From the NCBI RefSeq assembly GCF_902706225.1, contig NZ_CACSKB010000008.1:1-64000 (forward strand): a stretch of 64,000 nt of DNA, read 5' to 3'. Below the pieces are notes generated by a model. That model had not been told where the DNA came from and did no database searches. It saw only the letters and a program-made list of their open reading frames with translations. Positions 26,240 through 34,512 of this stretch are shown piece by piece. Position numbers and translations under genes: made by a program. The DNA comes from Microbacterium sp. 18062. GTDB taxonomy: Bacteria; Actinomycetota; Actinomycetes; Actinomycetales; Microbacteriaceae. The first letter of the stretch is position 1. Each line of letters opens with the position of its first letter.

Positions 26240-26247
26240 GGGCGCCC

Positions 26248-26265
26248 CGCCGGGTCCTCCCGGCG
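26248..26265 (+). terminator. Hairpin after the FCD regulator
   Basis: CGCCGGG and CCCGGCG form a seven-base-pair GC stem with a TCCT loop just after the stop at 26239. No T-tract; moderate support. Confidence 0.4.
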
Positions 26266-26294
26266 AAGGGTCCTATGGCGGGCCGGCGACCGAC

Positions 26295-26363
26295 CCATAA
26301 GAAGACAGCCATAGATGGCGCGGTGCTTCGTCTTTCCCTGGGCATACAGCGCGCTCCTAGCCT
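26295..26363 (+). promoter_or_regulatory. Shared-architecture promoter (member 1) before the O-demethylase
   Basis: CCAT-N12-ATAGAT (26295-26316), TCTTTCC (26331-26337) and the -10 TAGCCT (26358-26363), with 47 bases from ATAGAT to the -10. This matches six other promoters in the window in order and spacing. Predicted start of transcription near 26370, about 78 bases before the ATG. Confidence 0.55.
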
Positions 26364-26447
26364 GAGTGCTGCATCTCACATCACACCTGTCCGCGACGTC
26401 GCGAACGGGCCCCGATGGTGCCGCTGCCGCGAAAGGAGCACCCAGCG

Positions 26448-27812
26448 ATGACCCAAAAGAGCCTTGCCGCTTTCCTCGCCGAATACCAGAGCCCCGTTCA
26501 GGCTCTGCGCGAGTTGCCCCGGTACTCGACCACGTACCCCGGCCTCGCCGCGCAGTACTCGAACTGGCGGTCCGAGCAGAAGGCGTGGCGCGAAGACGTC
26601 GCGCTGCTGGACCAGTCGTTCCACATGGCGAACCTGTTCGTCGACGGCCCCGATGCGGTCAAGGTCTTCGCCGACCTCGCGATCAACCGCTTCGACAACT
26701 TCCGCCCCGGCATGGCGAAGCAGTTCATCGCGACCAACCCCGACGGCCAGCTCCTGGGGGACGGCATCCTCGTCTACCTGGGCGAGAACAGCCTCAACCT
26801 CGTGGGCGAGCCACGGTCGATCATCAGCTGGGTCGAGTACAACCTCGAGAAGGGCGACTACGACGTCACCTACGAGTTCGAGACCTCCGCGCAGCGCCAG
26901 GACCAGCCGCCGCGCTACTACCGCTACCAGATCCAGGGCCCCAAGGCGACCGCGCTCATCGAAGAGGTGTCCGGGGGCCCTGCCCCGGAGACGAAGTTCT
27001 TCCACCTCGCCGACTTCACGATCGCCGGAAAGCGCACGCGCGGCATCCGCCACGGCATGGCGGGGCAGGCGGGCTTCGAGTTCTTCGGCCCGTGGGAGGA
27101 CGGTCCCGCCGTGCGCGAGGCCTTCCTCGCCGCCGGCGAGAAGTACGGGCTGAAGGTCGTCGGCTCGACGGCCTACTTCACGAACAACATCGAATCCGGC
27201 TGGCTCGCCAGCCCCCTCCCCGCGCTCTACAGCGGGGAGTCGACCAGGGAGTTCCGGGAGTGGCTGCCCGCGAGCGCCGCAGGATCGCTCGGCGGCAGCT
27301 TCGATGCACCCGACATCGAGGACTACTACGTCACGCCGTTCGACGTGGGCTACGGGCGCTTCATCGCGTCCGATCACGATTTCGTCGGCAGGGAGGCTCT
27401 GACGCGGCTGTCGGAGAAGCCCTCGCGCCAGAAGGTCACGCTGATCTGGAACGAGGACGACGTGGCGAAGCTCGTCCACGACCTCCTCGCGCCCGAGAGC
27501 GGGCTGCCGCCCCAGTATCTCGAGTTCGCGAGCGCGAAGTACGTCAAGTACCTCTTCGACCGCATCTCGGTGGAGGACCAGACCGTCGGCTTCCTGACGC
27601 ATACGACCTACCTTGCACACGACCGGCGCCTCGCGTCGCTCGGCCTGGTGGACGCCGCGCACGCGGAGCCCGGCACGAAGGTCGTCATCACCTGGGGCGA
27701 CAGCCTGGCAACGCCCCGCAACGACGTCGAGCCGCATCAGCAGGTGCAGATCCGTGCGACCGTCGCCCCTGTGCCCTTCAGCGCATACGCCCGCGAGACC
27801 TACCGCAAGTAG
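26448..27812 (+). CDS. ligM: Tetrahydrofolate-dependent aryl O-demethylase (LigM/DesA, GcvT fold)
   Basis: A 454-residue aminomethyltransferase-fold enzyme. Segments such as LDQSFHMANLFVDG, IRHGMAGQAGFEFFGPWE, NIESGWLASPLPALYSG, REWLPASAAGSLGGSF and IEDYYVTPFDVGYG follow the LigM/DesA enzymes that move a methyl group from vanillate, syringate or 3-O-methylgallate to tetrahydrofolate. AAAGGAG lies ten bases before the ATG at 26448. The gene stands alone between a shared-type promoter and a strong terminator. No folD, metF or other one-carbon gene is nearby, so methyl-tetrahydrofolate must be handled by housekeeping enzymes. Substrate inferred to be a methoxylated aromatic acid. Confidence 0.88.
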   Translation: MTQKSLAAFLAEYQSPVQALRELPRYSTTYPGLAAQYSNWRSEQKAWREDVALLDQSFHMANLFVDGPDAVKVFADLAINRFDNFRPGMAKQFIATNPDGQLLGDGILVYLGENSLNLVGEPRSIISWVEYNLEKGDYDVTYEFETSAQRQDQPPRYYRYQIQGPKATALIEEVSGGPAPETKFFHLADFTIAGKRTRGIRHGMAGQAGFEFFGPWEDGPAVREAFLAAGEKYGLKVVGSTAYFTNNIESGWLASPLPALYSGESTREFREWLPASAAGSLGGSFDAPDIEDYYVTPFDVGYGRFIASDHDFVGREALTRLSEKPSRQKVTLIWNEDDVAKLVHDLLAPESGLPPQYLEFASAKYVKYLFDRISVEDQTVGFLTHTTYLAHDRRLASLGLVDAAHAEPGTKVVITWGDSLATPRNDVEPHQQVQIRATVAPVPFSAYARETYRK

Positions 27813-27819
27813 GCGATCC

Positions 27820-27865
27820 CACGTGAACGGTTCCCGACCCCTCGGAGTCGGGAACCGTTCACGTG
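27820..27865. terminator. Strong hairpin terminator
   Basis: A perfect 19-base-pair stem (27820-27838 with 27847-27865) and eight-base loop lies immediately after the O-demethylase stop and before the convergent gene ending at 27929. Probably bidirectional. Confidence 0.85.
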
Positions 27866-27928
27866 CGCACGCATGCGCGGCATGACGCCCGCGCCGTCAG
27901 CAGGGATCGTGCGGGTGCAGCGGGGTCG

Positions 27929-28963
27929 TCAGCGTCGCGGCGATGCGGCGGTCAGTCGCCGGAGGAGAGAGACATCCGGCTCGAGCTCTCCCCGTTCGAT
28001 CGCCAGGGCCAGTGCCAGGGCGGCGTCGTTGACCGGTGTCGGGATCGAGTGGATGCGCCCCCGCTCGACGACGGCGCCGTTGAGGTCCACGGCCTCCGAA
28101 CGGCGGCCCTTCCGCCAGTCCTGGAGGACCGTGGTCGTCGCGCCCGGGACGACGAATCCGGCGAACAGTTTGTCCGTCATCGTCGCCACCACGGTTCGAC
28201 GGTCGGAGATCTCCTCGTCGGAGAGACCGAAGATCGGAAGCACCGAATACCCCTCCGCGCCGCCCACCGCGAGCGCCTCATCGCCTGCCGCGATCATGAC
28301 GTCGCGGAACCCCGGCGTGTGGAGCGCATCGAGCATGGAGAGCCCCAGGGCCGCCGAGGTCACGAGCAGCGTCGCATTGCTGACGAGCTTCATCCACTTC
28401 GCTGAGAGGATGTCGTCGGATCGGGCGACCGTTCCGGAGTGCTCGAGCAGTCGCGAGACCTCCTCGACGCGGCCGGTCGGCCCGCCGGGGAGCGCCCCCA
28501 ACGCGAACCAGGAGCGGGCGGGCGGGGTGTGCCGATGGACGATACCCGGCTCCTCCATCGTGGCGGAGCACTCGATGACGCAGCCGACCGTGCGTGCCGG
28601 GCCGACGACCGATGCGACGGTCTCCGCCGTCATCCCGTTCTGGACGCCGACCATGAGCCCCTGCGGTGCCAGCAGCGGCTCCAGCAGATGCGCCGCCCAC
28701 CGCGTGTCGTACGCCTTCATGAGCACGAGGACGACATCGAAACCGTGCCGGAGCTCGGCGACCTCGCAGAGGTGGAGCACGCGCGGCCGGACGTGGAGGT
28801 CCCCGTCGGGGGAGAGGACCCGCAGACCACCGGCGCGCATCGCCTCGACGTGCGCCGGCCACTGCTCGACGAGGACGACGTCGTGTCCCGCCGCGATGAG
28901 GTCGGCGCCGATCGATGATCCGTTCGCCCCCGATCCCAGTACGGCGATCCGCGGTCCACTCAT
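27929..28963 (-). CDS. Ketopantoate reductase family (PanE/ApbA) oxidoreductase
   Basis: A 344-residue NAD(P)-dependent reductase. The Rossmann motif IAVLGSGANGSSIGADLI opens the protein, VLVLMKAYDTRW gives the conserved Lys that follows the nucleotide domain, VQNGM follows, and the catalytic Lys/Asn pair is in LSAKWMKLVSNATLL. The C-terminal domain is the helical ApbA_C type. At 344 residues it is longer than PanE, typical of the paralogs that reduce other 2-oxoacids or oxidise secondary alcohols. It is alone on the minus strand, divergent from the Dabb/ADH pair, so its job is probably in the same pathway rather than pantothenate synthesis. Confidence 0.83.
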   Translation of the reverse strand: MSGPRIAVLGSGANGSSIGADLIAAGHDVVLVEQWPAHVEAMRAGGLRVLSPDGDLHVRPRVLHLCEVAELRHGFDVVLVLMKAYDTRWAAHLLEPLLAPQGLMVGVQNGMTAETVASVVGPARTVGCVIECSATMEEPGIVHRHTPPARSWFALGALPGGPTGRVEEVSRLLEHSGTVARSDDILSAKWMKLVSNATLLVTSAALGLSMLDALHTPGFRDVMIAAGDEALAVGGAEGYSVLPIFGLSDEEISDRRTVVATMTDKLFAGFVVPGATTTVLQDWRKGRRSEAVDLNGAVVERGRIHSIPTPVNDAALALALAIERGELEPDVSLLRRLTAASPRR

Positions 28964-29024
28964 CCGACACCTCCGACGCTGGCTCTTTTGTGCAGGGTCA
29001 CACTACAGTAAGGGTGTACGAAAC

Positions 29025-29089
29025 CTTCACTTGGAGCTGAATTTCTCCCAGTTTCCCCTTCGCACAACAGGAATGCACAGTCAGACTGT
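29025..29089. promoter_or_regulatory. Regulatory sites between reductase and Dabb genes
   Basis: Two signals are seen. ACAGTCAGACTGT at 29077-29089 is a perfect 13-base palindrome 28 bases before the Dabb start. CTTCACTT at 29025-29032 (context AANCTTCACTT) recurs in the XRE/M24 divergent region at 31289-31296. The second may mark the operator of the XRE-cupin regulator at 30510; the first could be another repressor site. Confidence 0.4.
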
Positions 29090-29117
29090 ACAACGCTCGA
29101 TGAGGAGTACACCCGCC

Positions 29118-29429
29118 ATGATCCTTCACACCGTCTCCTTCCGCTGGCGGGAAGGAGTCACCGACGACGACGTCGCGGCCCTCACCGACGCGCTCGGCGA
29201 GATGGCGACGAGGATCCCCCATCTGCGCTCCTACGTCGCGGCGCCGAACCTCCGTCTGCGTCCCGGCGGTGCCGACTACGGCGTCGTCGCGATCGTCGAC
29301 GATGCGGCCGCGCTCGACGCGTACCTCGACCACCCCGCACACATCGCCGTCTTCAAGAGCCGTATCGAGCGGATGCTCGGCGAGCGCACGGCGACGCAAC
29401 TGCCCATCGAGACGGGCTCGCTGACGTGA
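29118..29429 (+). CDS. Dabb (stress-responsive alpha/beta-barrel) family protein
   Basis: A 103-residue ferredoxin-fold protein that begins ILHTVSFRWREGVTDDDVAAL, the Dabb hallmark, and ends with the typical YLDHPAHIAVFKSRI helix and a short tail. GAGGAG ends ten bases before the ATG at 29118; an in-frame ATG at 29100 is the alternative. Its stop overlaps the GTG of the alcohol dehydrogenase (GTGA). Dabb proteins are small dimers found in stress responses and as cyclases or accessory proteins in aromatic and polyketide metabolism; no specific role can be read here. Confidence 0.85.
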   Translation: MILHTVSFRWREGVTDDDVAALTDALGEMATRIPHLRSYVAAPNLRLRPGGADYGVVAIVDDAAALDAYLDHPAHIAVFKSRIERMLGERTATQLPIETGSLT

Positions 29430-30493
29430 TCGAGACGACCGCCGCCGTTCTCCATGGCGTCGGCGACCTCCGCATCGAGACGCGCCTCGTGCCTCCTCCC
29501 GGACCGCACGAAGTGCTCATCCGGGTCGCGGCGTGCGGCGTCTGCGGAAGCGACGCGATCGAGGCAGGCCGCGGTCGCGTGCTCGCAGATCCGCCCGTGA
29601 CGCTCGGGCACGAGTTCGCGGGCACCGTCGAGGCCGTGGGCGACGCCGTGCGTGACCTGCCGGTCGGAGGCGTCGTCGTCAGCGGTGCCGGCATCGCGTG
29701 CGGCACGTGCCGCCCGTGCCGCGCACGGCGAACGAACCTGTGCGAGAGCTACCACACGATCGGATTCCACCGCGACGGAGCCCTGGCCGGGCACGTCGTC
29801 GTGCCCGCCTCCACCGTCTACGACGCCTCGCACGTGGGACTGGCCTGGGACACCCTGGCCCTCGCCCAGCCGATGGCGATCGCCGTCCACGCGGTCCGGC
29901 GAAGCGGTCTGCGCGCGGGAGACAAGGCGGTCGTCCTCGGCGTGGGGGGCATCGGCGCGTTCATCACGCATGTCGCCGCCGCCCTCGGCGCGGAGGTTCT
30001 CGCCGTCGCGCGCCACCAGGACAAGATCGACCTCGCTCGAGGGCTGGGCGCGGCGCGCGGGGTCCTCTCCGGAGAGGCGGAGCTGGCCGCTCACCTGGCG
30101 GAGATCGGCTGGGAGCCGGCCGTCTTCTTCGAGACCAGCGGCTCGGCCGCCGGTCTCGCGTCGATCATCGATGCAGCCGGCCGCGGCTCGACGATCGTGC
30201 CTGTCGGCATCCAGCGAGAGCCGTCGACGCTGAGCCTCGGAGCGATCTCGCTGAATGAGATCGCGATCATCGGAACCGTGGCGCACGTGTTCGCACAGGA
30301 CGTCCCCGAGGCCGTCCGTCTCCTGGCCGCTCGTGCCGACTGGTCCGACGTCGCGGGGACGGTCCTCCCCCTGAGCGAGGTCGCCGATGGCGCGCTCGCC
30401 CCGTTGCTGGAGGGACGCGCGACCCAGACCAAGTCGATCGTCGACCCGTGGGCGTCGGCCCCGCGGCCCGCGATACACGGACGCGTCCGATGA
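29426..30493 (+). CDS. Zinc-dependent alcohol dehydrogenase (MDR family)
   Basis: A 355-residue medium-chain dehydrogenase. The catalytic zinc site is visible in CGVCGSD (Cys37) and GHEFAGTVEAVG (His62, Glu63). The structural zinc cysteines are in ACGTCRPCRARRTNLC (92, 95, 98 and 106). The cofactor motif VLGVGGIGAFITHVAAALGA follows. The set resembles butanediol/sorbitol-type secondary alcohol dehydrogenases. It starts at a GTG overlapping the Dabb stop and ends 16 bases before the convergent XRE gene. It could oxidise a hydroxylated side chain in the same pathway as the divergent ApbA-like reductase. Confidence 0.88.
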   Translation: MIETTAAVLHGVGDLRIETRLVPPPGPHEVLIRVAACGVCGSDAIEAGRGRVLADPPVTLGHEFAGTVEAVGDAVRDLPVGGVVVSGAGIACGTCRPCRARRTNLCESYHTIGFHRDGALAGHVVVPASTVYDASHVGLAWDTLALAQPMAIAVHAVRRSGLRAGDKAVVLGVGGIGAFITHVAAALGAEVLAVARHQDKIDLARGLGAARGVLSGEAELAAHLAEIGWEPAVFFETSGSAAGLASIIDAAGRGSTIVPVGIQREPSTLSLGAISLNEIAIIGTVAHVFAQDVPEAVRLLAARADWSDVAGTVLPLSEVADGALAPLLEGRATQTKSIVDPWASAPRPAIHGRVR

Positions 30494-30509
30494 CCTCTCC
30501 GACCGCGGG

Positions 30510-31202
30510 TCAGAGGCTCTCGAGCGCCCGGAGGACGTCGACGGCCGAAAGGGGAGGACCGGTGCGTTCGGGCTCTGTCGAATGCACCGGCATCGCCTTG
30601 CCGGGGGCGAGCGGCTGGCGGCGGCCCACGACGAACCACACGCCCTTCGCGGGCACCTCCCCCGGGTTGGCGAACATGTGGGGGCGGACGGAGTCGAACT
30701 GCACCGAGTCACCGGAGCGGAGCAGGTGCGTGTCGAACTCCAGGTGAAGCGTCAGCTCGCCCTCGATGATGTACGCGTACTCGAATCCCGCGTGGCGCAT
30801 CATCTTGCCCTCGACCGAGCTGCTCGCCCCGGGCTCATAGGTCACCAGAAGCGCATCAGCGGGTCCCCCGGCGCCCGCGGCGAGCCTCTCCCAGCGCACC
30901 CCGTTCTCCATCTCGATGACCGGGTTGTCGGCCGCGGCCTGTACATCGGGGAGAGCGGGACCGGCGTGACCGAAGATCGGCGCGCGAGGGGAGTGCGCGT
31001 TCTCGATGCCGAGCATCTCGTCGAGGGACACACCGAGATGAGTCGCCAGCGCGAACAGCGTCGACACCGACGGCTGCGTCTTGCCGATCTCGACCTGCGA
31101 GATGAGGCTCGCCGAGACGCCGAGCTCCTGCGCGACGCTGCGCAGACTCAACCCGCGCGTCACCCTCGCCTGCCGCAGGCGCGTACCCAGATCATCCGGC
31201 AT
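30510..31202 (-). CDS. XRE family regulator with C-terminal cupin
   Basis: A 230-residue regulator. The N-terminal HTH_3 is clear (LGTRLRQARVTRGLSLRSVA, then LGVSASLISQVEIGKTQPSV), and a single cupin domain (LVTYEPGASSSVEG, HAGFEYAYIIEGELTLHLEF, LRSGDSVQFDSVRPHMFANP) occupies the C-terminal half. The ATG at 31202 is preceded by GAGAGGAG, so the longer upstream frame was rejected. It is divergent from the M24 gene. XRE-cupin proteins sense small metabolites through the cupin. The CTTCACTT-containing repeat in its own promoter region and before the Dabb operon may be its operator. Confidence 0.87.
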   Translation of the reverse strand: MPDDLGTRLRQARVTRGLSLRSVAQELGVSASLISQVEIGKTQPSVSTLFALATHLGVSLDEMLGIENAHSPRAPIFGHAGPALPDVQAAADNPVIEMENGVRWERLAAGAGGPADALLVTYEPGASSSVEGKMMRHAGFEYAYIIEGELTLHLEFDTHLLRSGDSVQFDSVRPHMFANPGEVPAKGVWFVVGRRQPLAPGKAMPVHSTEPERTGPPLSAVDVLRALESL

Positions 31203-31283
31203 CGCACTCTCCTCTCCGCTGGCCGCGACGGTCGCGTGCACGACATTGTGGCACGTTCCTTGGCATCGCACGCAGACCGACTG

Positions 31284-31298
31284 TTAAGCTTCACTTTA
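31284..31298. promoter_or_regulatory. Candidate XRE-cupin operator
   Basis: TTAAGCTTCACTTTA, a near-palindrome around AAGCTT, lies between the divergent XRE and M24 genes. CTTCACTT with the same upstream AA is repeated at 29025-29032 before the Dabb/ADH operon. Two copies only, so tentative. Confidence 0.35.
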
Positions 31299-31339
31299 CG
31301 CATGACGCGTGATTCTGGACACGACGGAAGAAGAACTCG

Positions 31340-32722
31340 ATGAAGAGCACCGGCACGACCGGCACCAACGGCGTCGACTGGGAGGAACGCGTCGACTTCG
31401 ATCGGCTGCGCGATGCACGACTCGCCCGTCTCAAGGCGGAGCTCGAACGCTCGGACCTCGGTGCGGTCCTCGCCTTCGACTTCTCCAACATCCGCTACAT
31501 GAGCGCGACCCACATCGGCACGTGGGCCATGGACAAGCTGATCCGGTTCGCGCTCATCACTCGCAACACCGATCCGATCGTGTGGGACTTCGGCTCGGCG
31601 GCCAAGCACCACGCACTGTACAACCCGTGGCTCGACCTCACGACCGCCGAGATGGATGCCGACCCGAACGCGCCGCACGAGGGTGCGAAGCGCCCCCGTC
31701 TGGAGTCGGGCGCCCGCGCAGGCATCTCGACGCTCCGCGGCGCCTTCCCGCCGGACGCCGAGATCGCCGAGGGCGTGGCCAAGAAGATCAAGCGGGAACT
31801 GCAGAAGTTCGGCGTCGCGGACCAGCCGCTGGGAGTCGATGTGATCGAGCTTCCGATCCTGTTCGCGCTCCAGAAGGAGGGCATCTCGGTCGTCGACGGC
31901 CAGCAGGTGTTCATGGAGGCACGTCGGGTCAAAACGCCGGATGAGATCCGTCTCCTCACACAGGCGGCGACCATGGTCGATGCCGCGTACGAGGAGCTCT
32001 ATCGATTCCTGCGCCCCGGCGTCCGCGAGAACGAGGCGGTCGGGCTGGTCGCCAAGACCCTCTACGACCTCGGATCCGAGTACGTCGAGGGCGTCAACGC
32101 GATCTCCGGCGAGCGGTGCTCACCGCACCCGCATGTCTTCTCCGACCGGATCATCCGCCCCGGCGACCCCGCGTTCTTCGACATCCTGCACAGCTGGAAC
32201 GGCTATCGCACCTGCTACTACCGCACTTTCGCCGTCGGCTCGGCGTCGGCCGCGCAGCGCGATGCGTACACGCGGTGCCGCGAGTACATGGATCAGGCGA
32301 TCGCTCTCGTGAAGCCTGGCGCGACAACGGCGGACATCGTCTCGGTCTGGCCGACGGCCCAGGAGTTCGGCTTCCCCGACGAGGAGGCAGCATTCGCGCT
32401 GCAGTACGGACACGGTGTCGGACTCTCGATCTGGGAGAAGCCGATCTTCTCGCGCCTCACCTCCCTGGAGCACCCCGAAGTCCTGCAGGAGGGCAATGTC
32501 TTCGCACTCGAGACCTATTGGCCCTCCGCCGACGGCTGGGGCGCCGCGCGCATCGAGGAGGAGCTCGTCGTGACGGCCGACGGCTGCGAGGTGATCACCA
32601 AGTTCCCCGCAGAGGAGCTGCTTGTCGCCGGCTCACGATACATCGCGGTGGGTGGTCCGCTCAGCCTCGAGCGCGACTCGCAGTCGCACCGCAACACGGC
32701 GGCAGGGCGCAGCGAATCGTGA
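31340..32722 (+). CDS. M24 (pita-bread) family protein with altered metal site
   Basis: A 460-residue protein with a creatinase N-terminal domain (about 1-195) and an M24 C-terminal domain. Expected metal ligands: Asp281 in FFDILHSW is present, His358 in QYGHGVGLSIWE is present, Glu391 in ALETYW and the Glu pair in ARIEEELVV near 406 are present, but the second Asp (usual GYxSDxTRT) is Cys292 in GYRTCYYRTF. So it is not a normal dimetal aminopeptidase. Relatives include creatinase (metal-free), ectoine hydrolase and the DMSP lyase DddP. Its stop overlaps the GTG of the next gene, so it works with a hydroxyacid-type dehydrogenase. Confidence 0.83.
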   Translation: MKSTGTTGTNGVDWEERVDFDRLRDARLARLKAELERSDLGAVLAFDFSNIRYMSATHIGTWAMDKLIRFALITRNTDPIVWDFGSAAKHHALYNPWLDLTTAEMDADPNAPHEGAKRPRLESGARAGISTLRGAFPPDAEIAEGVAKKIKRELQKFGVADQPLGVDVIELPILFALQKEGISVVDGQQVFMEARRVKTPDEIRLLTQAATMVDAAYEELYRFLRPGVRENEAVGLVAKTLYDLGSEYVEGVNAISGERCSPHPHVFSDRIIRPGDPAFFDILHSWNGYRTCYYRTFAVGSASAAQRDAYTRCREYMDQAIALVKPGATTADIVSVWPTAQEFGFPDEEAAFALQYGHGVGLSIWEKPIFSRLTSLEHPEVLQEGNVFALETYWPSADGWGAARIEEELVVTADGCEVITKFPAEELLVAGSRYIAVGGPLSLERDSQSHRNTAAGRSES

Positions 32723-33588
32723 CGACCCTCGGCTTCCTCGGGCTCGGGTCGATGGGACGGGCGATGGCGCGCCGTCTCGTCGATGCCGGCCACGACGTCG
32801 TCGTCTGGAACCGCTCGCCAGCGGCGGTGGATGAGCTGGTGGCGGCCGGCGCTCGAGCCGCGCGCACGCCCGAGGGGCCGCTCGGCGCACCGGTCTCGTT
32901 CTCGATGCTCGCCAACGACGACGCCGTCCGGGCAGTCCTCGACCCCGACGCCGTGGCCGCGGCGAGGGGATGCACCCACGTCGTGATGGCGTCCATCAGC
33001 CCTGCCCTCGGCGCAGAGCTCACCACCGCCTTCGCGGATCGCGGCGTGGCGTTCGTCGGCGCCCCGGTGCTCGGTCGGCCGGATGTCGCCGCCGCGGGCA
33101 AGCTCAACATCCTCGCTGCGGGGGACTCCGCCGACATCGACGCCGTGGAGCCGTTGCTGTCGGTGCTCAGCGCTCGCGTGTGGCGGATGGGGTCGGATCC
33201 CGCTGTATCGTACGCCGTGAAGGCGTCGGTCAACTACAACATCATCCACGCGATGCAGGCCATCGGCGAGTCGGTCGCGATGACCGAGCGGCTCGGTGTC
33301 GACCCGTCCACGTTCGTGGACCTGCTGAGCTCCACGCTCTTCAGCGGCGTCGTCTACACAGGCTACGGGCGGATCATCGCAGACCAGGCGTACGATCCCC
33401 CGGGCTTCCACATCGCCCTCGGTCGCAAGGATCTGCTTCTCGCCGAGCAGATCGCGGCGACCACCGGCGTCTCCCCCGCGACGATGCCGGCACTCGTGAG
33501 GGTGTTCGAGCGCGCACTCGCCGATCCGCAGTTGAAGGATGCCGACTGGAGCGCGATCGCCGAGGTCAGCCGGCGCGATCTCCTCTGA
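32719..33588 (+). CDS. NAD(P)-dependent beta-hydroxyacid dehydrogenase (HIBADH family)
   Basis: A 289-residue enzyme with the cofactor motif LGFLGLGSMGRAMARRLVDAGHDVVVWNR (positions 4 onward; the acceptor after the second strand is Asn-Arg, which suggests NADP), the substrate segment APVLGRPDVAAAGKLNIL in place of the usual GAPVSGG, and the catalytic Lys in AVKASVNYNIIHAMQAIGES. The C-terminal domain is complete (ALGRKDLLLAEQIAA). Its GTG overlaps the stop of the M24 gene. Family members oxidise 3-hydroxyisobutyrate, tartronate semialdehyde or small hydroxyacids, and some act as imine reductases; the altered APVLGR motif is of the last kind, so an imine/amine substrate is possible. Confidence 0.85.
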   Translation: MTTLGFLGLGSMGRAMARRLVDAGHDVVVWNRSPAAVDELVAAGARAARTPEGPLGAPVSFSMLANDDAVRAVLDPDAVAAARGCTHVVMASISPALGAELTTAFADRGVAFVGAPVLGRPDVAAAGKLNILAAGDSADIDAVEPLLSVLSARVWRMGSDPAVSYAVKASVNYNIIHAMQAIGESVAMTERLGVDPSTFVDLLSSTLFSGVVYTGYGRIIADQAYDPPGFHIALGRKDLLLAEQIAATTGVSPATMPALVRVFERALADPQLKDADWSAIAEVSRRDLL

Positions 33589-33612
33589 CGAGCGATCCCG
33601 GCCGGCGCGGCT

Positions 33613-34512
33613 TCACTCGGCGACCGTCGCGCGGCCCGTCCTGAGCACGTCGAGCTTGCGAGTCAGATAGGAACGCGCCGCCTCGGGCTCCTGGCCCGTC
33701 AGATCGCGTACCGCGGAGGTCACGATGGCATGGTGGCCTCCGCGGGCCCAGACGTCGAAGCCCAGCGCCGACTCGGGGAAGCCCGCGGGAAGACCAGATG
33801 CGATGTAGGCGGCAAGCGCCTTCTCGTCGGTGGTGCGCACGTGCGCGACCGCGCGGCCCGTCAGCTCCTCGGCGATCGAGAGCACGTCATCGATCGACAG
33901 CGCCTCGGGCCCGCCGATGTCGTAGATCCGGTGATCGGTCCACCTGCTCGCGAGCGCCGCGGCGTCGGCTGCGGCGCAGTCCGCCCGCGTGACGTAGGCA
34001 CGGGCGGCATCGCCGAGAGACGTGCGCAGCTCGCACGCCTCCAACGCCGCCGGCAGGAAGAGCAGCAGGTGCTCCGCGTACATGTTGTGGCGCAGGATCG
34101 TCCACGGCATGCCACCGCCGAAGATCGCGAGCTCCGTCCAGAAGTGATCGGAGACGATCGGGCTCAACGGCGTCGGGGCGGGAGAGGTGGCCGACGTGTA
34201 GAGCAGATGCCCCACCCCCGCCGCGGCTGCGGCACGGACCACCTTCCCGTGCTGCTCCGGCCGGCGCCCGACGGCGTGAGTGCTTACCAGGAGCATCCGA
34301 TCGGCGCCCTCGAGGGCACGCGCGATCGTCGTCTCGTCCTCGTCGAAGTCCAGCGCGCGCACCTCCACGCCCCGCGCCGCCAGGTCCGCCGCCTGCTCCG
34401 GAGAACGCGTCGTCGTGACGATCCGGTCCTCGCCCCTGTCGAGCAGGTGCTCGATGATGCCTCTGGCGAGTCGGCCGCTCCCGCCCGTCACCAGCAGCGT
34501 CCGTGCGGTCAC
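33613..34512 (-). CDS. NmrA-like NAD(P)-binding protein
   Basis: A 299-residue atypical SDR. The nucleotide loop LLVTGGSGRLARGIIEHLL is at the N-terminus and TTTRSPEQAADL supplies the NADP-type arginine. SHAVGRR, LLYTSATSPAP and WTILRHNMYAEHLL match NmrA/quinone-oxidoreductase-2-like proteins, which often act as redox sensors or quinone reductases. Its ATG overlaps the MBL-hydrolase stop by four bases, so it is the last gene of the minus-strand operon. A quinone reductase role would suit the hydroxylating monooxygenase upstream, but this is inference. Confidence 0.78.
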   Translation of the reverse strand: MTARTLLVTGGSGRLARGIIEHLLDRGEDRIVTTTRSPEQAADLAARGVEVRALDFDEDETTIARALEGADRMLLVSTHAVGRRPEQHGKVVRAAAAAGVGHLLYTSATSPAPTPLSPIVSDHFWTELAIFGGGMPWTILRHNMYAEHLLLFLPAALEACELRTSLGDAARAYVTRADCAAADAAALASRWTDHRIYDIGGPEALSIDDVLSIAEELTGRAVAHVRTTDEKALAAYIASGLPAGFPESALGFDVWARGGHHAIVTSAVRDLTGQEPEAARSYLTRKLDVLRTGRATVAE

